Assembly: GCF_024753565.1 (NCBI RefSeq)
Contig: NZ_JANTPT010000001.1
Span: forward strand, 1,877,336 to 1,941,335
Length of the DNA stretch: 64,000 nt
Reading direction: 5' to 3'
Source of the DNA: Mechercharimyces sp. CAU 1602
Lineage (GTDB): Bacteria; Bacillota; Bacilli; Thermoactinomycetales; JANTPT01
The position numbers were made by a program, and so were the translations under genes. Every line of letters starts with the position of its first letter. The first letter of the stretch is position 1. Positions 10,401 through 17,835 of the stretch are shown one piece after another. The notes below the pieces were generated by a model. The model saw nothing but the letters and a program-made list of their open reading frames with translations. It was not told the origin of the DNA and did not search any database.

Positions 10401-10493
10401 TTGAAATGAGAACAACCCCGCAATGATCATCAACGCCGCCAATATTAAAACGGCAACAGAGTTCTTCAAAGAAAATCGTGTAAAAAAATTCAT
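7434..10493 (-). CDS. RND efflux transporter, SwrC/AcrB-like (HAE1 family)
   Basis: About 1019 residues with the duplicated RND architecture. There is an N-terminal TM helix followed by GLFSFQNLKVDLLPDIEFPQLSIE, a large extracytoplasmic loop, a helix bundle with the conserved GGMAVAVGRVVDDSIVVIENIFR proton-relay segment, a second loop, and a second bundle with LMLIGIVTTNAIVLVDRI. It matches the single-gene Gram-positive pumps related to B. subtilis SwrC, which export lipopeptides or other amphiphiles without an outer-membrane partner. AAAGGGG lies 10 nt upstream of the ATG at 10493, so the longer frame to 10529 is rejected. It is divergent from a PadR regulator. A promoter and a PadR-type operator lie just upstream, so repression by that PadR is likely. 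Confidence 0.9.
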   Translation of the reverse strand: MNFFTRFSLKNSVAVLILAALMIIAGLFSFQNLKVDLLPDIEFPQLSIEIVYPGASPQDVEEQVTRPLESKLENIDKLSTLKSSSYESTAIINLEFPFATNIESAKQEVEGVIQEVDVPVEAKINVNSFSFGSFPIYSISLFAKDGTDLEKVYIEEIQPALSKVSGVGSVSVGGETNEILMITVDRAKAARAGLTLQQIQEAIKGKFISFPAGTITSDKIEVPVRVEEKVKSIKELESLTFPVQSNGAEKDMPTSEQIKPATLTLGEIAKIEASSEQTEITRFNEKSSLMVAVTKKQDANTVEVSDQVLEVLDQYSGQVEYAIGFDQASGIKESVFTLIREGLLGALFASLAVLIFLRNIRATLIAITSIPLSLIMTAIFLDQQNITLNIMTLGGMAVAVGRVVDDSIVVIENIFRRNRMRATGEDKNELIADATREVLKAIVSSTITTAVVFLPLAFVGGITGEFFRPFAYTVVAALAASLLVSVTLVPIFGRFSFAKEEKEEKDGRLQVGYLRIIRSLLNHKKWVIAGSLLLLIGSLALVPTLGFTFLPNEEQKTIVGSVELPSSTPLERSNQISMELESLFSERQQIESVTTGVGARDYTTGLQRENTIEYFIGLKDEADIEKEIAELDSRIEEILAKFSKESVVSLQELEAGGPPTNTNVDINLYSSDLDALQVAAANVETYMEGLEEIEDIQNNLQDKQTQWVVELDAKETSRLGISNGMVLGLVADRTRPSNLEEFTIDGEEKRLRIQYNEQVKEKGELEQIMLPSSKGMVPLKEVAKVKEVKRVTSIQKLDGNVYAQVTGQVRGDNVQQVSQSIIQKVEDEVNLPDNVSLDAGSGSEETVKTFRELGLAMIVAIGLVYLTMLITFGEARIPFIVLSSLIFVPVGAIGGLFLTGEPLSVSAMIGLLMLIGIVTTNAIVLVDRIGQNRDKGMAIREALMEAGKTRLRPILMTAFATIAALLPLAFTTSSGTLISKSLAVVVIGGLTTSTLLTLVIIPVIYELFYFRQVRKEQGK

Positions 10494-10514
10494 CTCTTCA
10501 ACCCCTTTCATATT

Positions 10515-10532
10515 TATGTGCAAAGTCACATA
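10515..10532. promoter_or_regulatory. candidate PadR operator
   Basis: TATGTGCAAAGTCACATA is a palindrome with perfect 6-nt arms and contains ATGT-N8-ACAT, the spacing known for PadR-family operators. It lies at about +6 to +23 relative to the predicted pump promoter, a position suited to blocking transcription. Confidence 0.65.
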
Positions 10533-10544
10533 TGTGCAAAAGTT

Positions 10545-10573
10545 ATTATATCAACGTGCTTCCCTACTGACAA
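10545..10573 (-). promoter_or_regulatory. promoter of the RND pump gene
   Basis: TTGTCA (10573-10568), a 17-nt spacer, and TATAAT (10550-10545) on the minus strand. The predicted start of transcription is near 10538. Confidence 0.75.
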
Positions 10574-10589
10574 GAACATACCTCACATT

Positions 10590-10618
10590 TTGTGCACACG
10601 ATATATTTTCGGTAAACT
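10590..10618 (+). promoter_or_regulatory. possible promoter of the padR gene
   Basis: TTGTGC (10590-10595) and TAAACT (10613-10618) are separated by 17 nt. Both boxes are weak matches, but the position before the padR ribosome site is right. Confidence 0.4.
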
Positions 10619-10654
10619 AGTATCAAAGAATAGAAGATAGAGAGGAAGTTCAAT

Positions 10655-11224
10655 ATGTCTTTGCGCTATGCACTTATGGGATTACTAGCAAAAGAACCTG
10701 CTACCGGGTACGATTTACACCATCAATTTAAGGAAACAATGATATATTATTGGCACGCTCACCATTCACAAATTTATCGTGAATTGGGCAAAATGGAGAT
10801 AGACCAGCTCGTTCATTCCGAAATCATCACCCAACCTAACCATCCCAATAAAAAAAGGTATTCCCTTACTAATGAAGGTTTAAAACAACTCTTACATTGG
10901 TTACTCGATGAATCTTCCCCGCCCCCTAGTATAAAGGATGAGTTTCTCCTGCGTGCCAAGATTCTACATCTCATTCCTTTTGAGCAAGCCATACAGATCC
11001 TGAGAGAAGAACATATGGTATCTCAATATACTTACGAGATGACACATGCCTGGCAGCAAGAAAAATTTACAGAACACATACCATCAGATCATCGGGAGAT
11101 AGGCGATTACTTTACATCTGAATACGGTATTCGCTATGCAAAGATGCGAATGGGATGGTGCGAATGGGCAATCAACTGCCTCCATCACATCCAAAGCCAA
11201 CGTGACCCTAACATCGATAAGTAA
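10655..11224 (+). CDS. PadR family transcriptional repressor
   Basis: The 189 residues comprise an N-terminal PadR winged helix (about 1-85: LRYALMGLLAKEPATGYDL, then QIYRELGKMEIDQLV and the wing NKKRYSLTNEGLKQL) and a C-terminal helical vir/AphA-like dimerisation domain (about 90-180). PadR proteins repress neighbouring genes, often efflux pumps, and release on binding small aromatic or hydrophobic ligands in the C-terminal domain. The gene is divergent from the RND pump, and the only clear operator-like palindrome lies in the shared 161-nt gap. AGAGAGGAAG precedes the ATG. The ligand is unknown. Confidence 0.88.
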   Translation: MSLRYALMGLLAKEPATGYDLHHQFKETMIYYWHAHHSQIYRELGKMEIDQLVHSEIITQPNHPNKKRYSLTNEGLKQLLHWLLDESSPPPSIKDEFLLRAKILHLIPFEQAIQILREEHMVSQYTYEMTHAWQQEKFTEHIPSDHREIGDYFTSEYGIRYAKMRMGWCEWAINCLHHIQSQRDPNIDK

Positions 11225-11332
11225 ATGTATGGAAATACATAAAAAACCAATTTGTTGCCATGCCCTATTTTCCCTGTTTGTATGCACCTATTCCTCCACT
11301 GACTGGAGTCTAACCTCCTCCTTTTATTATCT

Positions 11333-11459
11333 TTGCAATATGAACCCATCCATGCTATACTGTTTTTAGGTTGGTTGGACGTATTGAAAATATAGTGCAC
11401 ACACAGTGCAAAAGAATATAGTCACCCTTATTAGTGGGCTTTTGCACCTGTACTTCTGC
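11333..11459 (+). promoter_or_regulatory. cold-shock gene promoter and leader, upstream copy
   Basis: The promoter is TTGCAA (11333-11338), 17 nt, TATACT (11356-11361). The RNA would start at about 11369 with GGTTGGACGTATTG. A hairpin follows: 11404-11414 (CAGTGCAAAAG) pairs with 11439-11450 (CTTTTGCACCTG). The same promoter, 5' end and hairpin recur 128 nt downstream. Confidence 0.75.
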
Positions 11460-11460
11460 T

Positions 11461-11610
11461 TTGCAAAAAAAAATAAACCATGCTATAATGAACTTGGTTG
11501 GACGTATTGCGATATATTGCACACACAGTGCAAAGGAATATAGTCCCCGGTTATAAGCTTTTGCACTGTGTGTTCTTATATTAAGATATGGTTCCCAACA
11601 ATTATATTTT
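11461..11610 (+). promoter_or_regulatory. cold-shock gene promoter and leader, downstream copy
   Basis: The promoter is TTGCAA (11461-11466), 17 nt, TATAAT (11484-11489). The RNA would start at about 11496, again with GGTTGGACGTATTG. A 15-bp hairpin with one G-U pair forms between 11522-11536 and 11558-11572. The shared 5' end and hairpin are probably the cold-responsive leader element, like the long 5'UTRs of other csp genes. Confidence 0.75.
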
Positions 11611-11626
11611 TGGAGGTTTCACATTC

Positions 11627-11833
11627 ATGATCGAAGGTACCGTAAAATGGTTTAACTCTGAAAAAGGGTTTGGATTCATCGAAGTTGAAGGTCGTGACGA
11701 TGTATTCGTACACTACTCTGCAATTAACACCGAAGGGTTCAAAACCTTAGAAGAAGGCGAGCGCGTCAGCTTCGAAATCACCCAAGGGAACCGTGGTGAC
11801 CAAGCAGCTAACGTAACCAAGCTTGGCCGCTAA
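11627..11833 (+). CDS. cold-shock protein (CspA/CspB family)
   Basis: A 68-residue single OB-fold cold-shock domain. RNP1 is seen as [10 protein letters not shown] and RNP2 as VFVHYSAI, after the standard start [16 protein letters not shown]. It binds single-stranded RNA and DNA as an RNA chaperone. TGGAGG lies 10 nt before the ATG at 11627; the longer frame from 11588 adds non-homologous residues and has no ribosome site. It is monocistronic, with duplicated promoters and a ~130-nt leader upstream and a strong terminator downstream. Confidence 0.96.
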   Translation: MIEGTVKWFNSEKGFGFIEVEGRDDVFVHYSAINTEGFKTLEEGERVSFEITQGNRGDQAANVTKLGR

Positions 11834-11848
11834 TTATATCTATAAAAA

Positions 11849-11880
11849 GGCTATCGGCATCACGCCGATGGCCTTTTTTT
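11849..11880 (+). terminator. terminator of the cold-shock gene
   Basis: GGCTATCGGC pairs with GCCGATGGCC across a 5-nt loop and is followed by seven T. The A-rich 5' flank lets it also serve the convergent cobalamin operon. Confidence 0.9.
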
Positions 11881-12853
11881 ATACCCTCCACAATAAGATT
11901 CCAATCAGTGCTAAGAAAAGGGTATACATCTGAGTACTCACAAAGAGTACCGCAACCGCCTGCTTAATATGATGAGCTCGCTTTCTCGCTTTCTCCTCAC
12001 CTAAGTATGCTCTGTGTGAGCGCACGCCTTGATACAAGTTCGCTCCTCCTAATCGAATTCCTAGTCCTCCCGCCATGCCAGCTTCAGGAATCCCACTGTT
12101 TGGGCTCGGATGTTTACGTGCATCACGCCACATGATTTTCCAACAGCCTCTGGCATCTAACCGTAACAGCCACATCGCTAACAGGAATGAACCTACCATT
12201 AAACGAGCCGGAAGCCAATTGGCTATATCATCTAAGCGAGCTGACGCCCAACCAAAGTCTCGATATTTTTCATTTTTATACCCTACCATGGAATCTAGTG
12301 TATTTACCGCACGATATGCTAAAGCTAGAGGTGCCCCACCTACGAACGCGTAAAACAACGGGGAAGAGACTGCATCTACAATATTTTCCGCTACTGTCTC
12401 CACAGTTGCACGCACCACTTCCTCCTCTTCCAAATGATCTGTATCCCTTCCTACGATAAGCTTAAGACGTGCCCGTGCCTCCTTAATTTCCCCTTGCTGT
12501 AATGCTCGTTGAACTGCTTGAGCCGCTTCTGCTAAACCTTTTGTCGCAATAGTAGTAGCGATCAATCCTACTTCCAATAGGAATGCGATACTATTGTTCC
12601 ACTCACGGGTGCACCACATCACTAACCACCAGGTCAACGTATAGACCCCTCCCACAATCACAAGAGGGAGTATAGCACCCAATAAACGTACTCCCCAGCG
12701 TGAAAAAGAAACCGATCGACCTATGGTTAGTAAACATCTCTCTAACCACGATATCATTTTCCCCATCGCTATGACCGGATGTGGGAGCCAACTTGGATCT
12801 CCTATCCAACGATCGAGACCATAGGCCAGTAGGAGAAGTAAAGCAACCCTCAT
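11879..12853 (-). CDS. cbiB: adenosylcobinamide-phosphate synthase (CbiB/CobD family)
   Basis: A 324-residue integral membrane protein that amidates adenosylcobyric acid with aminopropanol phosphate to give adenosylcobinamide phosphate. The family opening DRWIGDPSWLPHPVIAMGK, the middle segment VETVAENIVDAVSSPLFYAFVGG, and the later KHPSPNSGIPEAGMAGGLGIRLGG are diagnostic. About five hydrophobic segments are visible. It is the last gene of the six-gene operon and overlaps cbiZ by 4 nt. Together with CbiZ, which yields adenosylcobyric acid, it lets the cell rebuild salvaged pseudocobinamides with its own side chain. Confidence 0.93.
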   Translation of the reverse strand: MRVALLLLLAYGLDRWIGDPSWLPHPVIAMGKMISWLERCLLTIGRSVSFSRWGVRLLGAILPLVIVGGVYTLTWWLVMWCTREWNNSIAFLLEVGLIATTIATKGLAEAAQAVQRALQQGEIKEARARLKLIVGRDTDHLEEEEVVRATVETVAENIVDAVSSPLFYAFVGGAPLALAYRAVNTLDSMVGYKNEKYRDFGWASARLDDIANWLPARLMVGSFLLAMWLLRLDARGCWKIMWRDARKHPSPNSGIPEAGMAGGLGIRLGGANLYQGVRSHRAYLGEEKARKRAHHIKQAVAVLFVSTQMYTLFLALIGILLWRV

Positions 12854-13557
12854 AGACGCTGCTTCCTTAAGGATGTACGCTCCCGTTCTACTGCCACCGT
12901 TACCGCGTGATAAACTTCCTTCCCAATCGCTGCTCCAAGCGGTGTGGCTAACCCTGCGTATTCATGGTGACAACCCCACTTCTCCTGAGTAGTCGAGATG
13001 ACGACGGAATCTGTAGTCGTCCCTGTCGCCAATTCGCCCTCATCATCTGTTACTCCAAGAGTAGATAATGCTGCCGTCTTTGCTTCCGTTGCTACCATCA
13101 GCGCATTAATCATAGCCGCCGGAGAGAGCGAGCCTCCAACAAAGAGAATCAGATTGATGGTACCCGTTTGTGAACACTTCTCACTGTTCAATTCCTTTCC
13201 TGCTCGTACTGCATTTCCTACCCCAGCTGTTATCAACACTGCTAGCTGAAATGTTTGCTCACGAAGAAAACGGATTGCCACATCACTCACATTAGCCGCG
13301 GTCATCATGCCACACGTTTCAAGTGGGTCTAATTGCTTAGCTGCTAGCCACGCTCGCATCTCCTGTGCAGGCTCATCCGCATGATAGGAAGGATCTACTT
13401 GACGATTTACCCAGATTGTATGATAACGACTCCCGCCACCTATAAAGGCGCTACTCATAGAATATAGGGGGCGCCTTGCACAAACGGCAATATAATCATC
13501 CTGCATGGTTAAATTCATGCCGTGCTCTCGAAAGAAAGAGTCATTCTCCATAGTCAC
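12850..13557 (-). CDS. cbiZ: adenosylcobinamide amidohydrolase CbiZ
   Basis: The 235 residues carry the CbiZ signatures MSSAFIGGGSRYHTIWVNRQV, CGMMTAANVSDVAIR, ITAGVGNAVRAG and the glycine-rich end ATGTTTDSVVIS. CbiZ cleaves the aminopropanol side chain of adenosylcobinamide or pseudocobalamin derivatives to give adenosylcobyric acid, which CbiB can then convert to the correct cobinamide phosphate. Adjacent cbiB (4-nt overlap) supports this remodelling route. Bacterial cbiZ genes are generally thought to derive from archaea. It also overlaps the upstream phosphatase gene by 4 nt, so the whole block is tightly coupled. Confidence 0.9.
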   Translation of the reverse strand: MTMENDSFFREHGMNLTMQDDYIAVCARRPLYSMSSAFIGGGSRYHTIWVNRQVDPSYHADEPAQEMRAWLAAKQLDPLETCGMMTAANVSDVAIRFLREQTFQLAVLITAGVGNAVRAGKELNSEKCSQTGTINLILFVGGSLSPAAMINALMVATEAKTAALSTLGVTDDEGELATGTTTDSVVISTTQEKWGCHHEYAGLATPLGAAIGKEVYHAVTVAVERERTSLRKQRL

Positions 13558-14183
13558 CCTGTCCCTTCCCCACTCTCATATGATACAAAACCTTCATACG
13601 CCTTCATTTCCTTCCACTGCTGCCCATTCCATTCAGCGATTAAGCAGCCACCATTAGGGATAGAAGTTTCCCAAAATGACTGTGGGCGACGGCGCACGAT
13701 ATCGGCCATAAACCATCTTATCGGACCACCATGACTTACGACGACTACCGTCTCTGTAAGTGCATGTGCCGTTAGGATACTGCTGAGCCAACGAGACAAC
13801 CGTCCTGACATCTCCTGCAAGGTCTCTCCTCGCGGTGGAGAGACCTGCCATGGATCATCCAACCAACATGAGAGCCATTCACGGTCCAACCGATATACGT
13901 CATCATAAGTTAAACCTTCCCATTCACCGAAGGAAAGCTCACGCAACTGAGCGGTTGTACGCAAGTGTAGGTGTGGATGATGTGATTGAATTGCCGTGGC
14001 TGTCTCTTGTGCCCGCCGTAAATCACTGCAATATAACCCACTCACTTCGATTTTTGCTAATTTCGTTGCTACCTGTTCCGATTCTTTTTGTCCCAATGGA
14101 GTTAACTCAGTATCCCGCTCTCCACCATATCGATTTTCTTCGTTATCCTTTGTCTGACCATGCCGTACCCAAATCACACGCAT
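13554..14183 (-). CDS. cobC: histidine phosphatase, probable alpha-ribazole phosphatase
   Basis: A 209-residue phosphoglycerate-mutase-like phosphatase. The N-terminal phosphohistidine motif is IWVRHGQTKDN, the second arginine site is CSDLRRAQETA, LSFGEWEGL supplies the acid, and the C-terminal His is in VVVVSHGGPIRW. The fold alone does not fix the substrate. Its position between the CobU-CobS fusion and cbiZ points to removal of the phosphate from alpha-ribazole 5'-phosphate or adenosylcobalamin 5'-phosphate. Its start is 3 nt after the fusion gene's stop. Confidence 0.85.
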   Translation of the reverse strand: MRVIWVRHGQTKDNEENRYGGERDTELTPLGQKESEQVATKLAKIEVSGLYCSDLRRAQETATAIQSHHPHLHLRTTAQLRELSFGEWEGLTYDDVYRLDREWLSCWLDDPWQVSPPRGETLQEMSGRLSRWLSSILTAHALTETVVVVSHGGPIRWFMADIVRRRPQSFWETSIPNGGCLIAEWNGQQWKEMKAYEGFVSYESGEGTG

Positions 14184-14186
14184 CTT

Positions 14187-15497
14187 CTATCCTCCCACTT
14201 GAAGAAGTAGCAAAACAAGTACAACTACTTCCACTAATTCAATTAGTGCACCATATGTATCCCCTGTCATTCCCCCTAACTTTTTCATCACAAGCGCTGC
14301 AAAGCTAAATACAACAACTGCGACCAAAACCCACATCAGTAGACCAAACCAACCAAACCATAGCGCACACCAACTCCCAGTTCCTACTGTTATAACGGTC
14401 ATCGTCTTTCTGGATAATCCTGCAGAAAGACCGCTCGCTATCCCATCACTTCGTCGTACATATGGCCAAAAATAGACTGCGTAGACGGCGGCACTTCGAG
14501 CCATTATCGTGCTGGTCAATAGTGCCACTACAGGTGTCATCCCCAATGACGCCAAAGTGGCTCCTTTAAGCGCCAATATAAACAAAGCTGCCAATACCCC
14601 CATAGCGCCTACACGGCTATCCTTCATAATGGTTAGTGTCATTTCCCGCCCCTGATTTGCCCCCCATCCATCCGCCGTATCCATCAGTCCGTCTAAATGC
14701 AAGCCGCCCGTTAGCCACACCCATACTCCTACGTCGAGCACTGCACGCACCAATGGAGGAAAATAGACTGCCACCAACTGATCGAATAGCGCTACAATTA
14801 ACCCAACTACTAATCCGATCACTGGATAGTAGCGAATACTCCCTTGCCAGGAAGAGCGATCTTCCTCTTGACGAAAAGGAAGCGGGATGCGCGTTAGAAA
14901 TGACCACGCTGACAGGAACGAGGCCCACTCTTTCTTAACTTCTTTCTTCTTTCTCCCTTCTCCATCCTTCCTTTTCAATTTAAGCGGTGCACCTGCTGTC
15001 ATTAACCAAACTTCATCCGCTATCTCTGTAAAACGTTGATTTACATACCCCAATCCATCTTGAAAAGCTCGTCCCATCTCATAAGAGGAGACTCCCCCCA
15101 TACCTACTTCACTCGTTACAATTACAACCTCCTTTCCACTCAGAGAGGTAATGAGCGCCTCCACATCCTCTTGCAAGCACTGAAGCCACAAACCTCGTTC
15201 CGTGCGATCCATTCCTTCTGCTCCATGAGCTAGCAAATGATTACTTACCCAGGTAGAAAGGCAATCCAGTAAATAAATGACTCCCTCCTCTCCCTGCTTA
15301 AACACATCGGCTAGTAACAGAGGCTCTTCAACCACCTTCCAATCCGCAGGACGGCGCTGTTGATGAAGTTGAATCCGCTCTTCCATCTCTTCATCTACGA
15401 TGACACCGGTTGCTACATAGATAACTTTCCTCTTATTATGTGAACACAATTTTTCTGCAAATACACTTTTGCCAGAGCGTATTCCACCTGTTACCAT
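14187..15497 (-). CDS. cobU-cobS: CobU-CobS fusion: cobinamide kinase/guanylyltransferase + cobalamin synthase
   Basis: One 436-residue frame joins two enzymes. Residues 1-175 are CobU: P-loop GGIRSGKS (4-11), the His45 region RIQLHQQRRP matching the guanylylated His, and GYVNQRF. Residues 176-190 form a charged linker rich in Lys. Residues 191-436 are CobS, a membrane protein with SFLTRIPLP, GGLHLDGLMDTADGWG (metal-binding Asp residues) and several TM helices. CobU phosphorylates and guanylylates adenosylcobinamide; CobS condenses AdoCbi-GDP with alpha-ribazole. The two are normally separate proteins. The ATG at 15497 has AGGAGG 17 nt upstream, which is long, so a non-ATG start a few codons upstream is possible. 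It follows cobD by 27 nt. Confidence 0.9.
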   Translation of the reverse strand: MVTGGIRSGKSVFAEKLCSHNKRKVIYVATGVIVDEEMEERIQLHQQRRPADWKVVEEPLLLADVFKQGEEGVIYLLDCLSTWVSNHLLAHGAEGMDRTERGLWLQCLQEDVEALITSLSGKEVVIVTSEVGMGGVSSYEMGRAFQDGLGYVNQRFTEIADEVWLMTAGAPLKLKRKDGEGRKKKEVKKEWASFLSAWSFLTRIPLPFRQEEDRSSWQGSIRYYPVIGLVVGLIVALFDQLVAVYFPPLVRAVLDVGVWVWLTGGLHLDGLMDTADGWGANQGREMTLTIMKDSRVGAMGVLAALFILALKGATLASLGMTPVVALLTSTIMARSAAVYAVYFWPYVRRSDGIASGLSAGLSRKTMTVITVGTGSWCALWFGWFGLLMWVLVAVVVFSFAALVMKKLGGMTGDTYGALIELVEVVVLVLLLLQVGG

Positions 15498-15524
15498 TTG
15501 TATGATTGTTCTCTCCTCCTCTCT

Positions 15525-16610
15525 CTAATATCCATCCAGCAACTCTCTTATTTTTTCTACCAATACTACGTTTTCTTCTCTCTTTTTCACCGCCACACGT
15601 ACATAATTCTCATCCAATCCTGTATAAGTAGAACAGTCTCGAATTAAAATTCGCTCCTTTCCCAGGTTGTACTGTAATCGTTGGGCACTCCACTTCTGAT
15701 GATGTAGCCGTAATAGATGATAGTTAGCTTTACCTGCAAACAGTGTAATGCCGGGAATCGAAGCAAGATGTCTCCCTAACCATGCACGCTCACATTGAAT
15801 CCACTTATGCACCTTATCGTCAAATTCCCTATCTAAAAGTGCTGCCTGTCCTGCAACCTGAGCCAAACTATTCACACTCCATGATATTTGCATCTTCCGG
15901 AAACGGTGCACCCATTCTGCTGACATAAGTCCATATCCTAGTCGCAACCCTGGCAAAGCATAAAACTTCGTCAAAGAACGTAAGCAAATCACATGAGAAT
16001 GCTGTTGCCATCGCCATCGCATTTCCTCTTCTCCGTCAACGAAGTGCAGAAATGCTTCATCTAATATTAGAACCGTCTCTGACTCGGCACACCAATCTGC
16101 AACCTGTTCTACATCCGCTTGTGGAAGCATCACTCCTGTCGGATTATTAGGGATGGTTAAAAAAAGCATATCTACTTTTTGAATCAGACGAGCCAGTTCT
16201 TCCATTTGTGGTTGAAAATGATCCTCCACCTTTGCGACCACAGCAGAAACAGGAATCCCTCGCTTTTGCGCACACACCACATACTCACTAAAAGAAGGAT
16301 GGATCACACCCACTCGTTGAGGTTTTACCACCTGTATACACAAATCGATCAACTCCGCTCCACCATTACCCACTATGATTTGATCACAATCAATCTGATG
16401 ACGATTGGCAATCCGCGCTGTCAGTTTGCGTGCTCTCGGATCCGGATACTGTGTAACAACTTGCACATGTTCCAATAAAGCCTTTGTTACACTTATCGGT
16501 GGGCCATAAGGATATATATTACTACTAAAATCGAGATAATCTGAAGCCTCCCCTCCATATAAAGAGACGGCAGTCATGATATCTCCCCCATGTCCGTAGC
16601 GCTCTAACAC
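15525..16610 (-). CDS. cobD: L-threonine-O-3-phosphate decarboxylase
   Basis: A 361-residue fold-type-I PLP enzyme of the histidinol-phosphate aminotransferase superfamily. The CobD opening YGHGGDIMTA, DYLDFSSNIYPYGPP, NPTGVMLP, LDEAFLHF and the PLP-lysine segment SLTKFYALPGLRLGY are all present. It decarboxylates threonine phosphate to (R)-1-amino-2-propanol O-2-phosphate, the linker added by CbiB. The start is GTG at 16610, immediately after the cobT TGA (TGA|GTG), so translation is coupled. The same symbol is used for CbiB in some organisms; here it means the decarboxylase. Confidence 0.9.
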   Translation of the reverse strand: MLERYGHGGDIMTAVSLYGGEASDYLDFSSNIYPYGPPISVTKALLEHVQVVTQYPDPRARKLTARIANRHQIDCDQIIVGNGGAELIDLCIQVVKPQRVGVIHPSFSEYVVCAQKRGIPVSAVVAKVEDHFQPQMEELARLIQKVDMLFLTIPNNPTGVMLPQADVEQVADWCAESETVLILDEAFLHFVDGEEEMRWRWQQHSHVICLRSLTKFYALPGLRLGYGLMSAEWVHRFRKMQISWSVNSLAQVAGQAALLDREFDDKVHKWIQCERAWLGRHLASIPGITLFAGKANYHLLRLHHQKWSAQRLQYNLGKERILIRDCSTYTGLDENYVRVAVKKREENVVLVEKIRELLDGY

Positions 16611-17681
16611 TCACCATTCACCCTCTTCTTTTTTCTCCATATCAGCAAAGGTAGACATTTCAGACACGATAGCGACGGCAGCATCAAAGAGAGGAAAAGC
16701 GAGTACTGCACCACTTCCCTCACCTAAACGCAGTTTAGCATCGAGCATCGGCTCCAGAGACAGATCCTGTAATATCAGTGCGTGGGCAGGCTCCACCGAT
16801 AGATGCGAAGCAAAGAGAAAATCTTGTACCCTCGCTTCCATCCTCACAGCAAGTAATGCCGCAGCAGAAGAGATCACTCCATCTAATACAATGGGCAACC
16901 CCGCTTTTGCTGCTCCGATCATCACTCCTACCATACCCGCTATTTCAAAGCCACCTACTTTTGCTAGTATATCGATAGGGTCTTTTGGGTCTGGTCGATT
17001 ATGTCTTAGCGCCTGCTCAATCACTCTCACCTTTACCTGACGTTGTCCTTCTGTCAACCCTGTACCAAAACCAGTACATTGGTTAACAGGCAATCCTATC
17101 AGCACCGAGGTAATTGCTGTGGCTGCAGTGGTATTTCCAATCCCCATTTCACCCACCGCCAGCAAGTGTATACCCCGTTTCTGCAAATCTTCTATCACTT
17201 CCTCACCATGCCGAAGTGCAAGCCACGCTTCATCCCTCGACATTGCCGCTTCACGCGCCAAATTAGACGTACCTGCACGCACCTTCCGATTTAAGACCGA
17301 TCCAGGAATTTTTTCTGCTTTTGTTCCCATATCAATAACAAGTACTTCAGCCCCCATTTGCCGGGCTAATACGTTAATCGCGGCCCCACCACTAGCAAAA
17401 TTTCTCATCATCCAACCGGTCACCTCTTGGGGATAAGCACTTACACCTTCTTCCACAACCCCATGATCACCACACATCACCACCACCATTTTATTTGTCA
17501 AAGTTGGATTCAGCTTGCCTGTAATCCCTGCCATCCGAATAGCGATCTCTTCTAACATTCCGAGACTCCCTCGCGGTTTCGTCAATTGATTCAAATATGC
17601 ACACATCTTCTCAGTCGATTCTTTTGAAATCGGCGGAAACCTCCCGTGTTCAGCATTTTGTCGCGCACCTAGTTCTTTCAT
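16611..17681 (-). CDS. cobT: nicotinate-nucleotide--dimethylbenzimidazole phosphoribosyltransferase
   Basis: A 356-residue CobT, the usual length. The family stretches LTKPRGSLGMLEEIAIRMAGI, VVMCGDHGVVEEGVSAYPQEVT, GEMGIGNTTAATAI, FEIAGMVGVMIGAA and the Glu/Gly-rich LRLGEGSGAVLAFPL are present. It makes alpha-ribazole phosphate from 5,6-dimethylbenzimidazole (or another base) and NaMN. It is the first gene of the operon, preceded by GAAGGAGA. The 134-nt upstream gap shows no cobalamin-riboswitch (B12 box) sequence that I can recognise. Confidence 0.94.
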   Translation of the reverse strand: MKELGARQNAEHGRFPPISKESTEKMCAYLNQLTKPRGSLGMLEEIAIRMAGITGKLNPTLTNKMVVVMCGDHGVVEEGVSAYPQEVTGWMMRNFASGGAAINVLARQMGAEVLVIDMGTKAEKIPGSVLNRKVRAGTSNLAREAAMSRDEAWLALRHGEEVIEDLQKRGIHLLAVGEMGIGNTTAATAITSVLIGLPVNQCTGFGTGLTEGQRQVKVRVIEQALRHNRPDPKDPIDILAKVGGFEIAGMVGVMIGAAKAGLPIVLDGVISSAAALLAVRMEARVQDFLFASHLSVEPAHALILQDLSLEPMLDAKLRLGEGSGAVLAFPLFDAAVAIVSEMSTFADMEKKEEGEW

Positions 17682-17835
17682 TCTCCTTCAGCTCCTCACA
17701 TGGTTTTTATACCCTTCATTTATAGTAAGGCTAAAATCTACACGATGCTGTCCATCCTTACCTATACCGAAATCGCCTCAACAGAGTAACATAATAGTCA
17801 AGAGAGCATCACAGGTGAACAGGAGTAGATCTTAC

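Noticed and set aside
11369..11459. Upstream csp repeat as a separate small RNA
   Set aside because: The hairpin is not followed by a T-run and the next promoter lies directly after, so a second leader for csp is simpler.
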